From positions 1-16,080 of the forward strand of contig JANTFY010000025.1 in assembly GCA_024763185.1 (NCBI GenBank): 16,080 bases of DNA. The letters run 5' to 3'. Each line of letters opens with the position of its first letter. Positions within the stretch are counted from its first letter, which is position 1. A program made the position numbers and the translations under genes. This DNA comes from Gammaproteobacteria bacterium (GTDB taxonomy: Bacteria > Pseudomonadota > Gammaproteobacteria > GCA-001735895). Below the pieces are notes generated by a model. The model searched no databases. It was not told where the DNA came from and saw only the letters and a program-made list of their open reading frames with translations. This document shows positions 1 through 6,679 of the stretch, in pieces.

Positions 1-627
1 GCATCCGCGCGGCAACTGGCGGATTATTACGATGTAGAAACGCCGGAACTTTACGTTAAGCGCTATAACATTCCACCCACCACACCGGTGTTGGCAAAAA
101 CCGAACAGGCGCTGACTTTTTTCAGTTGGGGGCTGGTGCCGGGCTGGGCCAAGGACGTGAGTATCGGCAACAGAATGTTTAATGCCCGGGCTGAAACCGT
201 GGCTGAAAAACCCTCGTTTCGTCATGCCTTTAAACGTCGCCGCTGCCTGGTACCGGCCACCGGTTTTTATGAATGGAAAGTGGAGGCCGGCGGTAAACAG
301 CCCTATTTTTGCCATCTGGGGCATCGCCTGTTCAGTTTTGCCGGCATCTGGGAGCACTGGCACGATGCCATGGGCAATGAATTGCAAAGCTGTGCCATCT
401 TAACCACCGATTCCGTGGGTGAGATGCAGTCGATACATCACCGCATGCCAGTAGTGATCGGTAAACAGCATCATGCCTTGTGGATGGATCACAGTACGGA
501 AAAGATAGAGGGTGCCATGGAGTGCATTGCACAACTAGAGGATGGTTTTGAAATATACCCGGTCAGTAAAAAAGTCAATTCGGCGGCCAATGATTCGGCT
601 GACCTGGTCAATGCCATCAACCTTTAG
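1..627 (+). CDS. SRAP-domain abasic-site crosslinking protein (YedK/HMCES family), 5' end cut by window
   Basis: The frame is open from base 1 to the TAG at 625-627 and gives 208 residues. Family members are about 220 residues and begin Met-Cys-Gly-Arg-Phe, so only about ten residues, including catalytic Cys2, lie outside the window. Family hallmarks are visible: FSWGLVPGWAKD, the Asn of FNARAET (about residue 61 of this fragment), the Glu of GFYEWK (about 91) and the His of IHHRMPV (about 146). These match the Asn, Glu and His that work with Cys2 in YedK. SRAP proteins form a covalent thiazolidine link with abasic sites in single-stranded DNA and so shield them from breakage. The GTG at 88 is an internal codon, not the start. 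The gene is followed by a long spacer, so it probably ends its transcript. The family call is firm; only the N terminus is unseen. Confidence 0.93.
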   Translation, partial: ASARQLADYYDVETPELYVKRYNIPPTTPVLAKTEQALTFFSWGLVPGWAKDVSIGNRMFNARAETVAEKPSFRHAFKRRRCLVPATGFYEWKVEAGGKQPYFCHLGHRLFSFAGIWEHWHDAMGNELQSCAILTTDSVGEMQSIHHRMPVVIGKQHHALWMDHSTEKIEGAMECIAQLEDGFEIYPVSKKVNSAANDSADLVNAINL

Positions 628-649
628 CCTAATGGCAATTACTTTAGAC

Positions 650-771
650 TGTCATTGCGAGGACGCCTACATGGATGTAGGTGATAGAGTAACGCAGGAG
701 TAGTTACCGAGCGATAGCGACGCGGCAATCCATTCGGCCGTTGAGATCGCCGTGCTACGTATGCGATGACG
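650..771. repeat. Dispersed palindromic intergenic repeat (GTCATTGCGAGG / GCGACGCGGCAATCC type)
   Basis: The segment starts TGTCATTGCGAGGA and contains GAGCGATAGCGACGCGGCAATCC, the sequence type of a repeat very common between genes in many proteobacteria. It ends ATGCGATGACG, an imperfect inverted copy of the start, so the unit can fold back on itself. Between the first block and the GCGACGCGGCAATC block lies an extra stretch that contains a perfect short palindrome (666-681). The repeat type is recalled knowledge; the folding is read from the sequence. It is non-coding. Other genomic copies cannot be seen here. Confidence 0.7.
666..681. repeat. Short perfect palindrome CCTACAT-GG-ATGTAGG inside the dispersed repeat
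   Basis: Two 7-base arms, CCTACAT (666-672) and ATGTAGG (675-681), are exact reverse complements with two bases between them. It lies within the larger repeat element and appears to be a module inserted between that element's two usual halves. No function can be assigned. Confidence 0.7.
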
Positions 772-864
772 CTTTTCTTGCTTAAGGAATGGCCAATCAT
801 CCCTAGCCTTGTTCTGAATCGTGATGAACTACCTCATCGTTGGCGGAAGAAAACACGGCTCCAG

Positions 865-906
865 CAGAGTTTTAACGAGTTCTTCAACAGAGTTTTAATG
901 TGTTCT
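865..906. repeat. Two-copy direct repeat with 23-base period upstream of the FAD oxidoreductase
   Basis: Copy one (865-883, CAGAGTTTTAACGAGTTCT) and copy two (888-906, CAGAGTTTTAATGTGTTCT) match at 17 of 19 positions. The copies lie about 180 bases before the start codon at 1085. A 23-base period is close to two helical turns, so a regulator could bind both on nearly the same face. Equally it may be a chance duplication. Confidence 0.5.
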
Positions 907-1039
907 AATATTCTATAAGTAAATTTTATAACCCAATAGCGATCTTCACTGAATCGTGCTATAAAAAGCCTGATCAAGATAAAAGTGAATGAATTTTATC
1001 TGTATTTGATGGATCAATAATTAACTAAAAAGTGCCGGT

Positions 1040-1069
1040 TTGACTGTCAGCCTGTGTAACTTTTGCAAT
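1040..1069 (+). promoter_or_regulatory. Possible sigma-70-like promoter for the FAD oxidoreductase-gloA unit
   Basis: A good -35-like TTGACT (1040-1045) is followed after 18 bases by a poor -10-like TGCAAT (1064-1069). The predicted RNA start would lie only a few bases before the ATG at 1085, leaving a very short leader. An AGTAGG just before the ATG could act as a weak ribosome binding site. Only the -35 match is persuasive. Confidence 0.22.
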
Positions 1070-1084
1070 TAATAAAGTAGGCTG

Positions 1085-2596
1085 ATGGGTAAAATTATAT
1101 TTCTGCTAAAACTGGTTCTGGTCCTGGGCGTTATTGTCGCGCTAAGCGGTTGGCTGTTTTATGACGCGTATAAGCCGGTGCCGCCACAGCCTGCCGAGCA
1201 ACTGGTCGTCAACGATATCACCGGCCTAAATCCAGTAACCGTCGCTTATAACATCAAACCCACCACCCAGCAGCAGATCAGCGATGCGATCATGGCCACC
1301 GATGGTCCAATTTCGGTGGGCGGGGCGCGTTACAGCATGGGCGGTCAGATTGCCTACCCACAGAGCTTACACCTGGATATGCGCGACTACGATGAGGTCA
1401 TCGCGCTGGATACGGAAAATAAAACCATTACCGTGCAAAGCGGTATGACCTGGCGCCAGATCCAGGAGGTCATCGACCCCCATGATTTATCCATCAAAAT
1501 CATGCAGGACTTCAATAATTTCAGCGTGGGCGGTTCGCTCAGTGTCAATGCACATGGTCGTATTATGGCTGACGGCCCGATCATTAAATCGGTCAGATCC
1601 TTTAAAATCATTCTTGCCGATGGTCTGTTATATGAAGCCAGCCGCACACAGAACCCGGCACTGTTCTATGGCGCAATTGGCGGCTACGGGGGGCTGGGGG
1701 TGATCTCCGAGGTTACCCTGGACCTGGTGGAAAATGTACCCATCGAACGTTCCACCAAAGCCATGCCGTTTAATCATTACCTTGACTATTTTTTTGACAA
1801 CATCCTGCATGATGACAGCGTGGTACTGCATAATGCGTTTTTGTATCCACCCAGTTATGAAACCCTGCGTGCCAACAACTGGCGCGAGACTGATCAGGCA
1901 TTGACCAACACACAGCGGCTCAGGGCTACGGACAAAAACAACTGGTGGAAACCGGGTTTAACGGATTTGATTTCTCGGTTCGATTTTCTCAAACGCATAC
2001 GTTCCAATCTCATCGACCCCATGGTCCACAGTGAGCCCCTGGTGGTGATGAGAAACTATGAAACCAGTTATGATTTGCACGAATATGGTTTTGCAAAGCC
2101 CAGTGATTCGACTCTGGCGATGCGCGAATACTCGGTACCCTTACAAAATTTTGAAGTCTTCGTGCTCAAGTTGCGAGATATTTTTTTACGTAACGATGTC
2201 GACGTATTGAATGTCTCGATTCGATATACGCCCAAAGATAATGAAAGCCTGCTGGCCTGGGCACGGGAGGATATGTTTTCATTCATGGTCAGTTACCGCC
2301 AGAATAAGGATCCAGAGTCGGTTTCGCGCGTGGCAGCCTGGTCAAACCGGCTCAACCAGGCGGCAATTGACTCCGGTGGAAATTATTACATGCCGTTCCA
2401 GATACAGGACTCGCTTGACCAGTTCTATGAGGCTTATCCGAATGCCGGGTATTTTTTCCAGGCCAAGCGCTGGGCCGACCCGGGCAATCGATTTAACAAT
2501 TTATTGTGGTTGGCATTCTATCCTGAAAACCAGGCGGCTAAAGCAGCCTGGGCTGAATCACAATCCGAATCAAAAAAAGGGGATAAAAACCAGTAA
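1085..2596 (+). CDS. Membrane-anchored FAD-linked oxidoreductase (VAO/PCMH FAD-binding fold)
   Basis: The product has 503 residues. Residues about 5-26 are a hydrophobic N-terminal segment after a Lys, so the protein is probably anchored in the inner membrane with its body in the periplasm (inference). An FAD-binding PCMH-type domain covers about 50-215. It has the flavin loop PISVGGARYSMGG (76-87), the SVGGSLSVNAHGR block (147-159) and GAIGGYGGLGVISEVTLDL (from 196). The C-terminal part ends with a WADPGNRFNN block, like the DP-F-N motif of sugar-lactone and alditol oxidases. Many relatives link FAD to a His in the first loop (G-x-H-S); here the matching place reads A-R-Y-S, so FAD is probably bound non-covalently. 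The substrate is unknown. The TAA overlaps the ATG of gloA by one base, implying translational coupling. Confidence 0.85.
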   Translation: MGKIIFLLKLVLVLGVIVALSGWLFYDAYKPVPPQPAEQLVVNDITGLNPVTVAYNIKPTTQQQISDAIMATDGPISVGGARYSMGGQIAYPQSLHLDMRDYDEVIALDTENKTITVQSGMTWRQIQEVIDPHDLSIKIMQDFNNFSVGGSLSVNAHGRIMADGPIIKSVRSFKIILADGLLYEASRTQNPALFYGAIGGYGGLGVISEVTLDLVENVPIERSTKAMPFNHYLDYFFDNILHDDSVVLHNAFLYPPSYETLRANNWRETDQALTNTQRLRATDKNNWWKPGLTDLISRFDFLKRIRSNLIDPMVHSEPLVVMRNYETSYDLHEYGFAKPSDSTLAMREYSVPLQNFEVFVLKLRDIFLRNDVDVLNVSIRYTPKDNESLLAWAREDMFSFMVSYRQNKDPESVSRVAAWSNRLNQAAIDSGGNYYMPFQIQDSLDQFYEAYPNAGYFFQAKRWADPGNRFNNLLWLAFYPENQAAKAAWAESQSESKKGDKNQ

Positions 2597-2988
2597 TGCG
2601 CATACTTCACACCATGTTACGGGTTGGCAACCTGCAGAAATCTATTCAGTTTTACACCGAGGTGCTGGGCATGCAGCTGCTTCGACAAAAAGACTACCCC
2701 AAGGGCGAGTTTACCCTGGCCTTTATCGGTTATGGTGCCGAGTCTGAACAGACCGTGATAGAACTGACATACAATTGGGGCACCGATCAATACGATCTGG
2801 GCGATGGCTTCGGGCATATTGCACTGGAAGTGGACGATGTCTACGCGGCTACCGAACAGATCAGGCAGCGCGGCGGCAAGATTATCCGTGATGCCGGGCC
2901 GATGAATGCAGGAACCACCATTATTGCGTTTGTCGAAGACCCGGATGGGTACCCGATAGAACTGATCGGTAAAAAAGAACCGGGTTGA
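2596..2988 (+). CDS. gloA: Lactoylglutathione lyase (glyoxalase I)
   Basis: The product has 130 residues, close to the family's usual 135 or so. It is a VOC-fold enzyme that converts the hemithioacetal of methylglyoxal and glutathione into S-lactoylglutathione in the cytoplasm. All four metal ligands of bacterial GloA sit at the expected places: His5 (RILHTM), Glu56 (TVIELTYN), His74 (GFGHIALEVDD) and Glu122 (YPIELI). The lack of the extra loops of eukaryotic enzymes fits the short, Ni2+-type bacterial form. The ATG shares its A with the upstream TAA (TAATG), and AGGGGA lies a short way upstream. Pairing with a membrane FAD oxidoreductase suggests co-expression, but a shared pathway is not shown. 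The identification is firm. Confidence 0.95.
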   Translation: MRILHTMLRVGNLQKSIQFYTEVLGMQLLRQKDYPKGEFTLAFIGYGAESEQTVIELTYNWGTDQYDLGDGFGHIALEVDDVYAATEQIRQRGGKIIRDAGPMNAGTTIIAFVEDPDGYPIELIGKKEPG

Positions 2989-2992
2989 TTTG

Positions 2993-3014
2993 TCTTGATG
3001 GTCAACCGTCAAGA
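2993..3014 (+). terminator. Hairpin just after gloA, possible weak terminator
   Basis: Nine base pairs (one a T-G pair) form between TCTTGATGG and CCGTCAAGA around a TCAA loop, starting five bases after the gloA stop. No T-run follows, so it is not a classic factor-independent terminator. It could mark the 3' end of the mRNA or stabilise it. Confidence 0.35.
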
Positions 3015-3173
3015 GCTGGCTCCACAATCAAACCCTTAAATATAAAAACTACGTATAAGTAGAAAGAAATGCGAAATATTTACAGTTTCCTGGGGCTTTT
3101 TTGGCACTGGAACTCGACGGGAAATTAATATGGATTAATCTTATTGCGTTTAATAACCGTTAAAATTAAAAGG

Positions 3174-3203
3174 TTATCGAACATCGTAATCAATTTTTAT
3201 AAT
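3174..3203 (+). promoter_or_regulatory. Probable promoter of the HD-GYP gene
   Basis: A perfect -10 TATAAT lies at 3198-3203 in AT-rich DNA, with a weak -35-like TTATCG (3174-3179) 18 bases upstream. The predicted start would be near 3210, about 17 bases before the ATG at 3227. An inverted pair ATAACC (3153-3158) / GGTTAT (3172-3177) abuts and overlaps the -35 and could be an operator. The leader shows no good Shine-Dalgarno sequence. Confidence 0.35.
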
Positions 3204-3226
3204 CCAGGCTTGTATTTAATCGATCA

Positions 3227-4324
3227 ATGGACGAAGAAAACCAAGATCCGACGATAGGACACAAGATAGTATCGTTACACAGGGAGTTAATGGCAATCTG
3301 GCCGGAACTCAGTCGTATGGCCGTGGCGATCTATGATCGTGAAAGTGATGAACTCAAGACGTTTGTTCATAGCGATGATGGTCAACCGAGCTTGTCCGCC
3401 TACAGCGCCAGGCTGTCAAACGTGCCTTCTTTAAAGGTCCTGGCTGAAAATAAAACAGACAGAATCATAGAAGACCTGCGCGTGTTTGAAGGGGCGGAGT
3501 CCAAGCATTGCCAATGGTTGCTGTCGGCCGGGTTTAAATCGAGTTACACCCTGCCACTTTTCGGGCACGATTATTTACTCGGCTTTTTATTCTTTGATGC
3601 GCTCAAGCCGAATTATTTTGATGACCTTATCGTAAAATCCCTGAATGTTTATGCAGAGCTGATAGAGGCCTTGTTGTTAAACGAACTGGCCCCTCTGTAC
3701 ACCCTGCGTGGAGCGATTAACACGGCCAAACACTTGACGCATCAACGCGATTCCGAAACCGCCTCGCATATTAAACGTATGTCACATTATGCACACCTGC
3801 TGGCGCGAAAAGTGTCGACACATTTTGAATTGAGCGATGAATATATAGAATTCATACTGCAATATTTACCGTTACACGATGTCGGAAAAATCGGTATTGC
3901 GGATGATTTGCTACTCAAACGCGGCAAGTTGACGCCGCAAGAATACGAACAGGTTAAACTGCATGTAGACAAGGGACTTCAGATTATTGATGCCATTGTT
4001 GACGAGTTCGACCTGGCCCAGATTCAGCACCTGCGGATTCTGTATAACATTATCGGCGCCCACCACGAGAAAATGGATGGTTCAGGTTACCCAAAAGGTT
4101 TAAAGGGCCAGGCTATTCCACTGGAGGGACGCCTTGTTGCCATTGCTGATGTGCTGGATGCACTGAGTCATCCCCGGCCTTACAAACCGGCCTGGAGTTT
4201 TGAAGATTCGATCAGTTATATCGAGCAAAATGCCGGCAGTCATTTTGATCCGGTTTGTGTAAAGGCCCTGGTAGCGAATAGCGAAGAATTCAGGCAGATA
4301 TTCGATGCTTTCAGAGACAATTAA
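3227..4324 (+). CDS. GAF-like/HD-GYP cyclic-di-GMP phosphodiesterase
   Basis: The product has 365 residues with no signal peptide or membrane segment, so it is likely cytoplasmic. Residues about 12-150 look like a GAF-type sensor domain (prediction by pattern: alternating strands and helices, then a linking helix). Residues about 160-350 are an HD-GYP domain. Its markers are intact: His181 in the first helix, HDVGKIGI (217-224), His246, the signature HHEKMDGSGYP (279-289), AIADVLDAL (305-313) and RPYK (317-320). HD-GYP enzymes hydrolyse c-di-GMP to pGpG and/or GMP with a two- or three-metal site, lowering biofilm and raising motility signals. The conserved residues predict an active enzyme. 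The ligand of the sensor part is unknown. The gene stands alone and converges on the FNR gene with 12 bases between the stops. Confidence 0.92.
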   Translation: MDEENQDPTIGHKIVSLHRELMAIWPELSRMAVAIYDRESDELKTFVHSDDGQPSLSAYSARLSNVPSLKVLAENKTDRIIEDLRVFEGAESKHCQWLLSAGFKSSYTLPLFGHDYLLGFLFFDALKPNYFDDLIVKSLNVYAELIEALLLNELAPLYTLRGAINTAKHLTHQRDSETASHIKRMSHYAHLLARKVSTHFELSDEYIEFILQYLPLHDVGKIGIADDLLLKRGKLTPQEYEQVKLHVDKGLQIIDAIVDEFDLAQIQHLRILYNIIGAHHEKMDGSGYPKGLKGQAIPLEGRLVAIADVLDALSHPRPYKPAWSFEDSISYIEQNAGSHFDPVCVKALVANSEEFRQIFDAFRDN

Positions 4325-4336
4325 TCACTGCCTGGT

Positions 4337-5203
4337 CTAGCTGTATATCAATTCCGACCAGCGACCCTGTTCCTTCATTTCTTCCACCATCCAGCCCCAG
4401 CGGGCCTTTGAGCCGGCAGTTTTCTGCATGATCTGTTCGAAGTTGTGCTTGGTTTTTTCCAGCCCGGCCAGATACACGTGGGTATTGGGTTCCTGGATCA
4501 GCTCCCAGATGTCTTGCGCATTTTCTTCCAGCACATGATGCAGGCCATCATCGTCCTGGCTCATCCACGGGCGTTTGCTGACACCCTCGAAGGCCTGGAA
4601 GGTTTTCTGATCATAATAATTATCCAGGTCGTTATTGATGTCGTTGCGGTACAGGTTTTCCGCACCGCTGCGGGCGCCATAAAACAGCATCATTTTGCCA
4701 AGCCACTGTTCGGGTTTTTGGTGGATGTGTTGGATAAAAGCACGAAAGGGGGCAATACCGGTACCGCTGCCAATCATTAATAAATTGGTTTGCGGGTCTT
4801 CCGGTAGTTCGAAGGCCTCACCGTAAGGTCCGCTCAGGGAAAGCGTATCGCCTTTTTTCAGGTTACACAGGTAATTCGAGGCAATACCGGGCTCTTCTTC
4901 ACCACTGAATTCGTCGATATACGAGCAGCGCCGTACACAAAGTTCAATGTCGATACTGTCGTCATCGTTTTGCTCTGGAGCGCTGGCGATGGTGTACAGG
5001 CGAAAATGCCGGTCATGACCAAACGGGTGTGGGCCGGGCACGTTGACCCCGACATGCTGGCCTTCACGGTAGGTAAAATCCGGATGATTGATGTTTAAGC
5101 GAATGCTACGAACCTCGGCCACGTTGTCTGGCGTAATACGCTCGCTTTGAATGACTTTGGCCTCAATGGTATGAGACGAGTCTAGGTCACTTAGGTAGGT
5201 CAT
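4337..5203 (-). CDS. Plant-type ferredoxin-NADP(+) reductase
   Basis: The product has 288 residues from the ATG at 5203-5201. This start is chosen because a GGAGG (5213-5217) lies just upstream and the family domain begins soon after; the frame stays open upstream to 5338, but that part lies inside the preceding gene. The FAD-binding block is RLYTIAS (69-75 region), followed by the CVRRC strand and GPYGEAF (125-131). The NADP-binding block is GSGTGIAPFRAF (145-156), and YGARSG lies near 175-180. The enzyme moves electrons between ferredoxin (or flavodoxin) and NADP(H) in the cytoplasm. It overlaps the small cysteine-rich gene by 17 bases and is last in the rnf operon. Its presence there suggests it draws on the same ferredoxin pool as Rnf and the 2-oxoacid oxidoreductase. 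A reductase component of an oxygenase of the same fold is a less likely alternative. Confidence 0.88.
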   Translation of the reverse strand: MTYLSDLDSSHTIEAKVIQSERITPDNVAEVRSIRLNINHPDFTYREGQHVGVNVPGPHPFGHDRHFRLYTIASAPEQNDDDSIDIELCVRRCSYIDEFSGEEEPGIASNYLCNLKKGDTLSLSGPYGEAFELPEDPQTNLLMIGSGTGIAPFRAFIQHIHQKPEQWLGKMMLFYGARSGAENLYRNDINNDLDNYYDQKTFQAFEGVSKRPWMSQDDDGLHHVLEENAQDIWELIQEPNTHVYLAGLEKTKHNFEQIMQKTAGSKARWGWMVEEMKEQGRWSELIYS

Positions 5204-5420
5204 GGGGAAGATCCTCCGGTAATTTGATATCAGGTATGGATTGTTTTTTACTGCACTTGCCGTTGCTGCAAAGACAGCTGGTGCCGCAACCGCCGCCTTC
5301 TTCACGGGCCGGGCCAAATTCAGGATGCCGAGCGGCATATTGGCGAGACAGTTGTTGTATCGATATCCAGCCTATCAACAGGGCCAGGATGCTGCCAATG
5401 GCGATAATCACGTCAACCAT
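5187..5420 (-). CDS. Small cysteine-rich membrane protein, possible Rnf maturation factor (NqrM-like layout)
   Basis: The product has 77 residues. Residues 3-22 form one clear membrane helix (VDVIIAIGSILALLIGWISI), followed by a basic/polar linker and a cysteine cluster at 45, 49, 51 and 56 (GGGCGTSCLCSNGKC), then a proline-rich tail. The start overlaps the rnfA end by 8 bases and its end overlaps the FNR start by 17, so it is translated as part of the operon; this tight nesting is the main evidence that it is real. NqrM (DUF539), which helps load iron into the NqrD/NqrE pair, is also a small one-helix protein with clustered cysteines, and RnfA/RnfE are homologues of NqrE/NqrD. FeoB-associated cysteine-rich membrane proteins also have this layout. 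A role in delivering iron to RnfA/RnfE is inference from layout and position, not from a proven match. Confidence 0.75.
   Translation of the reverse strand: MVDVIIAIGSILALLIGWISIQQLSRQYAARHPEFGPAREEGGGCGTSCLCSNGKCSKKQSIPDIKLPEDLPHDLPK
5213..5217 (-). promoter_or_regulatory. Shine-Dalgarno GGAGG that fixes the FNR start
   Basis: On the minus strand GGAGG precedes the ATG at 5203 by nine bases. It supports the internal ATG rather than the longer open frame. Confidence 0.75.
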
Positions 5421-6003
5421 GCGAGGCCCCCAGTCCGGCGAAACCCATAAAAGCCAGCGATAACAATCCGGCCAGCATCAGGGTCATGGCCGCACCCTGG
5501 CTGATACTGGGCACCTTGGCCAGCTCCAGTTGTTGGCGTAGACCGGCCATCAGCATCAAGGCAATGGTGAATCCCACCCCGGCGCCGAGGCTGAATGACA
5601 CGCTTTGCACGAAATTGTATTCGCGCGAGGTCTGGAACAGTGCCACACCGAGAATGGCACAATTGGTGGTAATCAGTGGCAGGAAAATGCCCAGTGCGCG
5701 AAACAGTGCCGGGCTGAATTTTTTCAGGGTCATTTCAACCAGCTGAACCGCCGAGGCGATAACGGCGATGTAACAGATTAAACGCAGGTATTCGATGTTG
5801 AGCGTCTGTAAAATCCAGTTGATGCCATAGGCGCTGATGGAACTTACCAGCATGACAAAGATAACGGCCAGTCCCATGCTCCAGGCGGTTTCACGTTTCG
5901 CCGAAACACCCAGGAATGGGCAGATGCCGAGAAACATGGCCAGTACAAAATTATTGACGATGGCGGCATTAAGAAAGATAAAAGTGACCGAATCAGCGTT
6001 CAT
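5413..6003 (-). CDS. rnfA: Ion-translocating Rnf complex subunit RnfA
   Basis: The product has 196 residues, close to the usual 190-195. It is an integral membrane protein with about six hydrophobic helices. Diagnostic blocks are VNNFVLAMFLGICPFLGVS (Cys28), LGIFLPLITTNCAILGVAL (Cys115) and the SLAFMGFAGL ending. The two cysteines, together with the matching pair in RnfE, are the expected ligands of the intramembrane [2Fe-2S] cluster between RnfA and RnfE. The start is supported by GAGGTG five bases before the ATG. It overlaps rnfE by 11 bases and the small cysteine-rich gene by 8. Here rnfA comes last among the rnf genes rather than first as in E. coli rsxABCDGE. Confidence 0.97.
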   Translation of the reverse strand: MNADSVTFIFLNAAIVNNFVLAMFLGICPFLGVSAKRETAWSMGLAVIFVMLVSSISAYGINWILQTLNIEYLRLICYIAVIASAVQLVEMTLKKFSPALFRALGIFLPLITTNCAILGVALFQTSREYNFVQSVSFSLGAGVGFTIALMLMAGLRQQLELAKVPSISQGAAMTLMLAGLLSLAFMGFAGLGASHG

Positions 6004-6652
6004 TTTGCACCTCGGCCAGATCCCGTTCGGCCTGTTCGCGGCGATCGCGAAACCAGTTGAAAATCAGCAACCAGGCACCCAGTACAAAAAAGCCTCCGGG
6101 CGGCAGAATCATGATCACCCAGGGCTGGAAGTTTTCGCCAAACAGGACAAAACCAAACAGCGTGCCCGCGCCCAGTACTTCCCGTACCACGCCCAGACAT
6201 AACAGGGCAAAGGTAAACCCGGCGCCGATACCGAGGCCATTGATAATGGTTGCGCCCAGGCGTTGCTTGGAGGCATAGGCCTCGGCCCGCCCCAGTATCA
6301 TGCAGTTGACCACGATGAGCTGAATAAAGGCCCCCAGCGCATTGTACAGGTCCAGGCTGATGGCCTGGATGGCGTAATCCACCATCGTGACAAAGGTGGC
6401 AATGATGATGATGTAGGTCGCAATGCGTACCTGCTTGGGTATAAAGTTGCGCATCATTGATACCAGGCTGTTGGACATCACCAGCACGAAGGTACTGGCC
6501 AGCCCCATGGCCAGGGCGTTGATGGCGGAATTGGTCACCGCCAGTGTCGGGCACATGCCCAGTAGCATGACAAAGACCGGGTTTTCCTGCCACAGTCCAC
6601 GCAGGAAAGTGTCCAGCGTGACGGTTTCGTGTTTATCTGGCAAAGCGGCCAT
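5993..6652 (-). CDS. rnfE: Ion-translocating Rnf complex subunit RnfE
   Basis: The product has 219 residues, and the family is usually 200-235. It is a six-helix membrane protein homologous to RnfA and to NqrD. Typical blocks are the N-terminal GLWQENPVFVMLLGMCPTLAVT (Cys34), QLIVVNCMILGRAEAYAS (Cys117), and the LPPGGFFVLG segment before the last helix. Cys34 and Cys117 are expected to share the intramembrane [2Fe-2S] cluster with RnfA. The C terminus is a charged cytoplasmic tail (RDRREQAERDLAEVQNER). The gene begins 27 bases after the rnfG stop, with a GGGA-like ribosome site, and overlaps rnfA by 11 bases. Confidence 0.97.
   Translation of the reverse strand: MAALPDKHETVTLDTFLRGLWQENPVFVMLLGMCPTLAVTNSAINALAMGLASTFVLVMSNSLVSMMRNFIPKQVRIATYIIIIATFVTMVDYAIQAISLDLYNALGAFIQLIVVNCMILGRAEAYASKQRLGATIINGLGIGAGFTFALLCLGVVREVLGAGTLFGFVLFGENFQPWVIMILPPGGFFVLGAWLLIFNWFRDRREQAERDLAEVQNER
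6008..6013 (-). promoter_or_regulatory. Shine-Dalgarno GAGGTG for rnfA
   Basis: GAGGTG lies four to five bases before the rnfA ATG, inside the end of rnfE. It supports the chosen start and an 11-base overlap of the two genes. Confidence 0.7.
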
Positions 6653-6679
6653 TACATTAATCCCATGCTTTTGTCCCCG

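Larger units (their letters stand above)
628..1084. other. 457-base intergenic region with repeats and probable promoter of the downstream unit
   Basis: No convincing gene lies between the SRAP stop and the FAD oxidoreductase start. The left half holds a GC-richer palindromic repeat element (650-771). A two-copy 23-base-period repeat follows (865-906). From about 900 to 1080 the DNA becomes AT-rich, as expected for a promoter region reading rightward. No clear factor-independent terminator with a T-run was seen after the SRAP gene. Confidence 0.6.

Noticed and set aside
2211..2747. 178-codon open frame overlapping the FAD oxidoreductase and gloA
   Set aside because: It is rich in Arg, Thr and Ser as expected of an out-of-frame reading, and both overlapped genes have conserved family motifs.
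4319..4345. Bidirectional terminator between the HD-GYP and FNR genes
   Set aside because: Only 12 bases separate the stops, and no stable stem with a T-run was found.
5204..5338. N-terminal extension of the FNR (start at 5338)
   Set aside because: It lies inside the small cysteine-rich gene, is not FNR-like in sequence, and a good GGAGG precedes the ATG at 5203.
6000..6593. 197-codon open frame on the same strand as rnfE
   Set aside because: It is a frame-shifted reading of rnfE, rich in Gly, His and Arg, while the rnfE frame has the conserved helices and cysteines.
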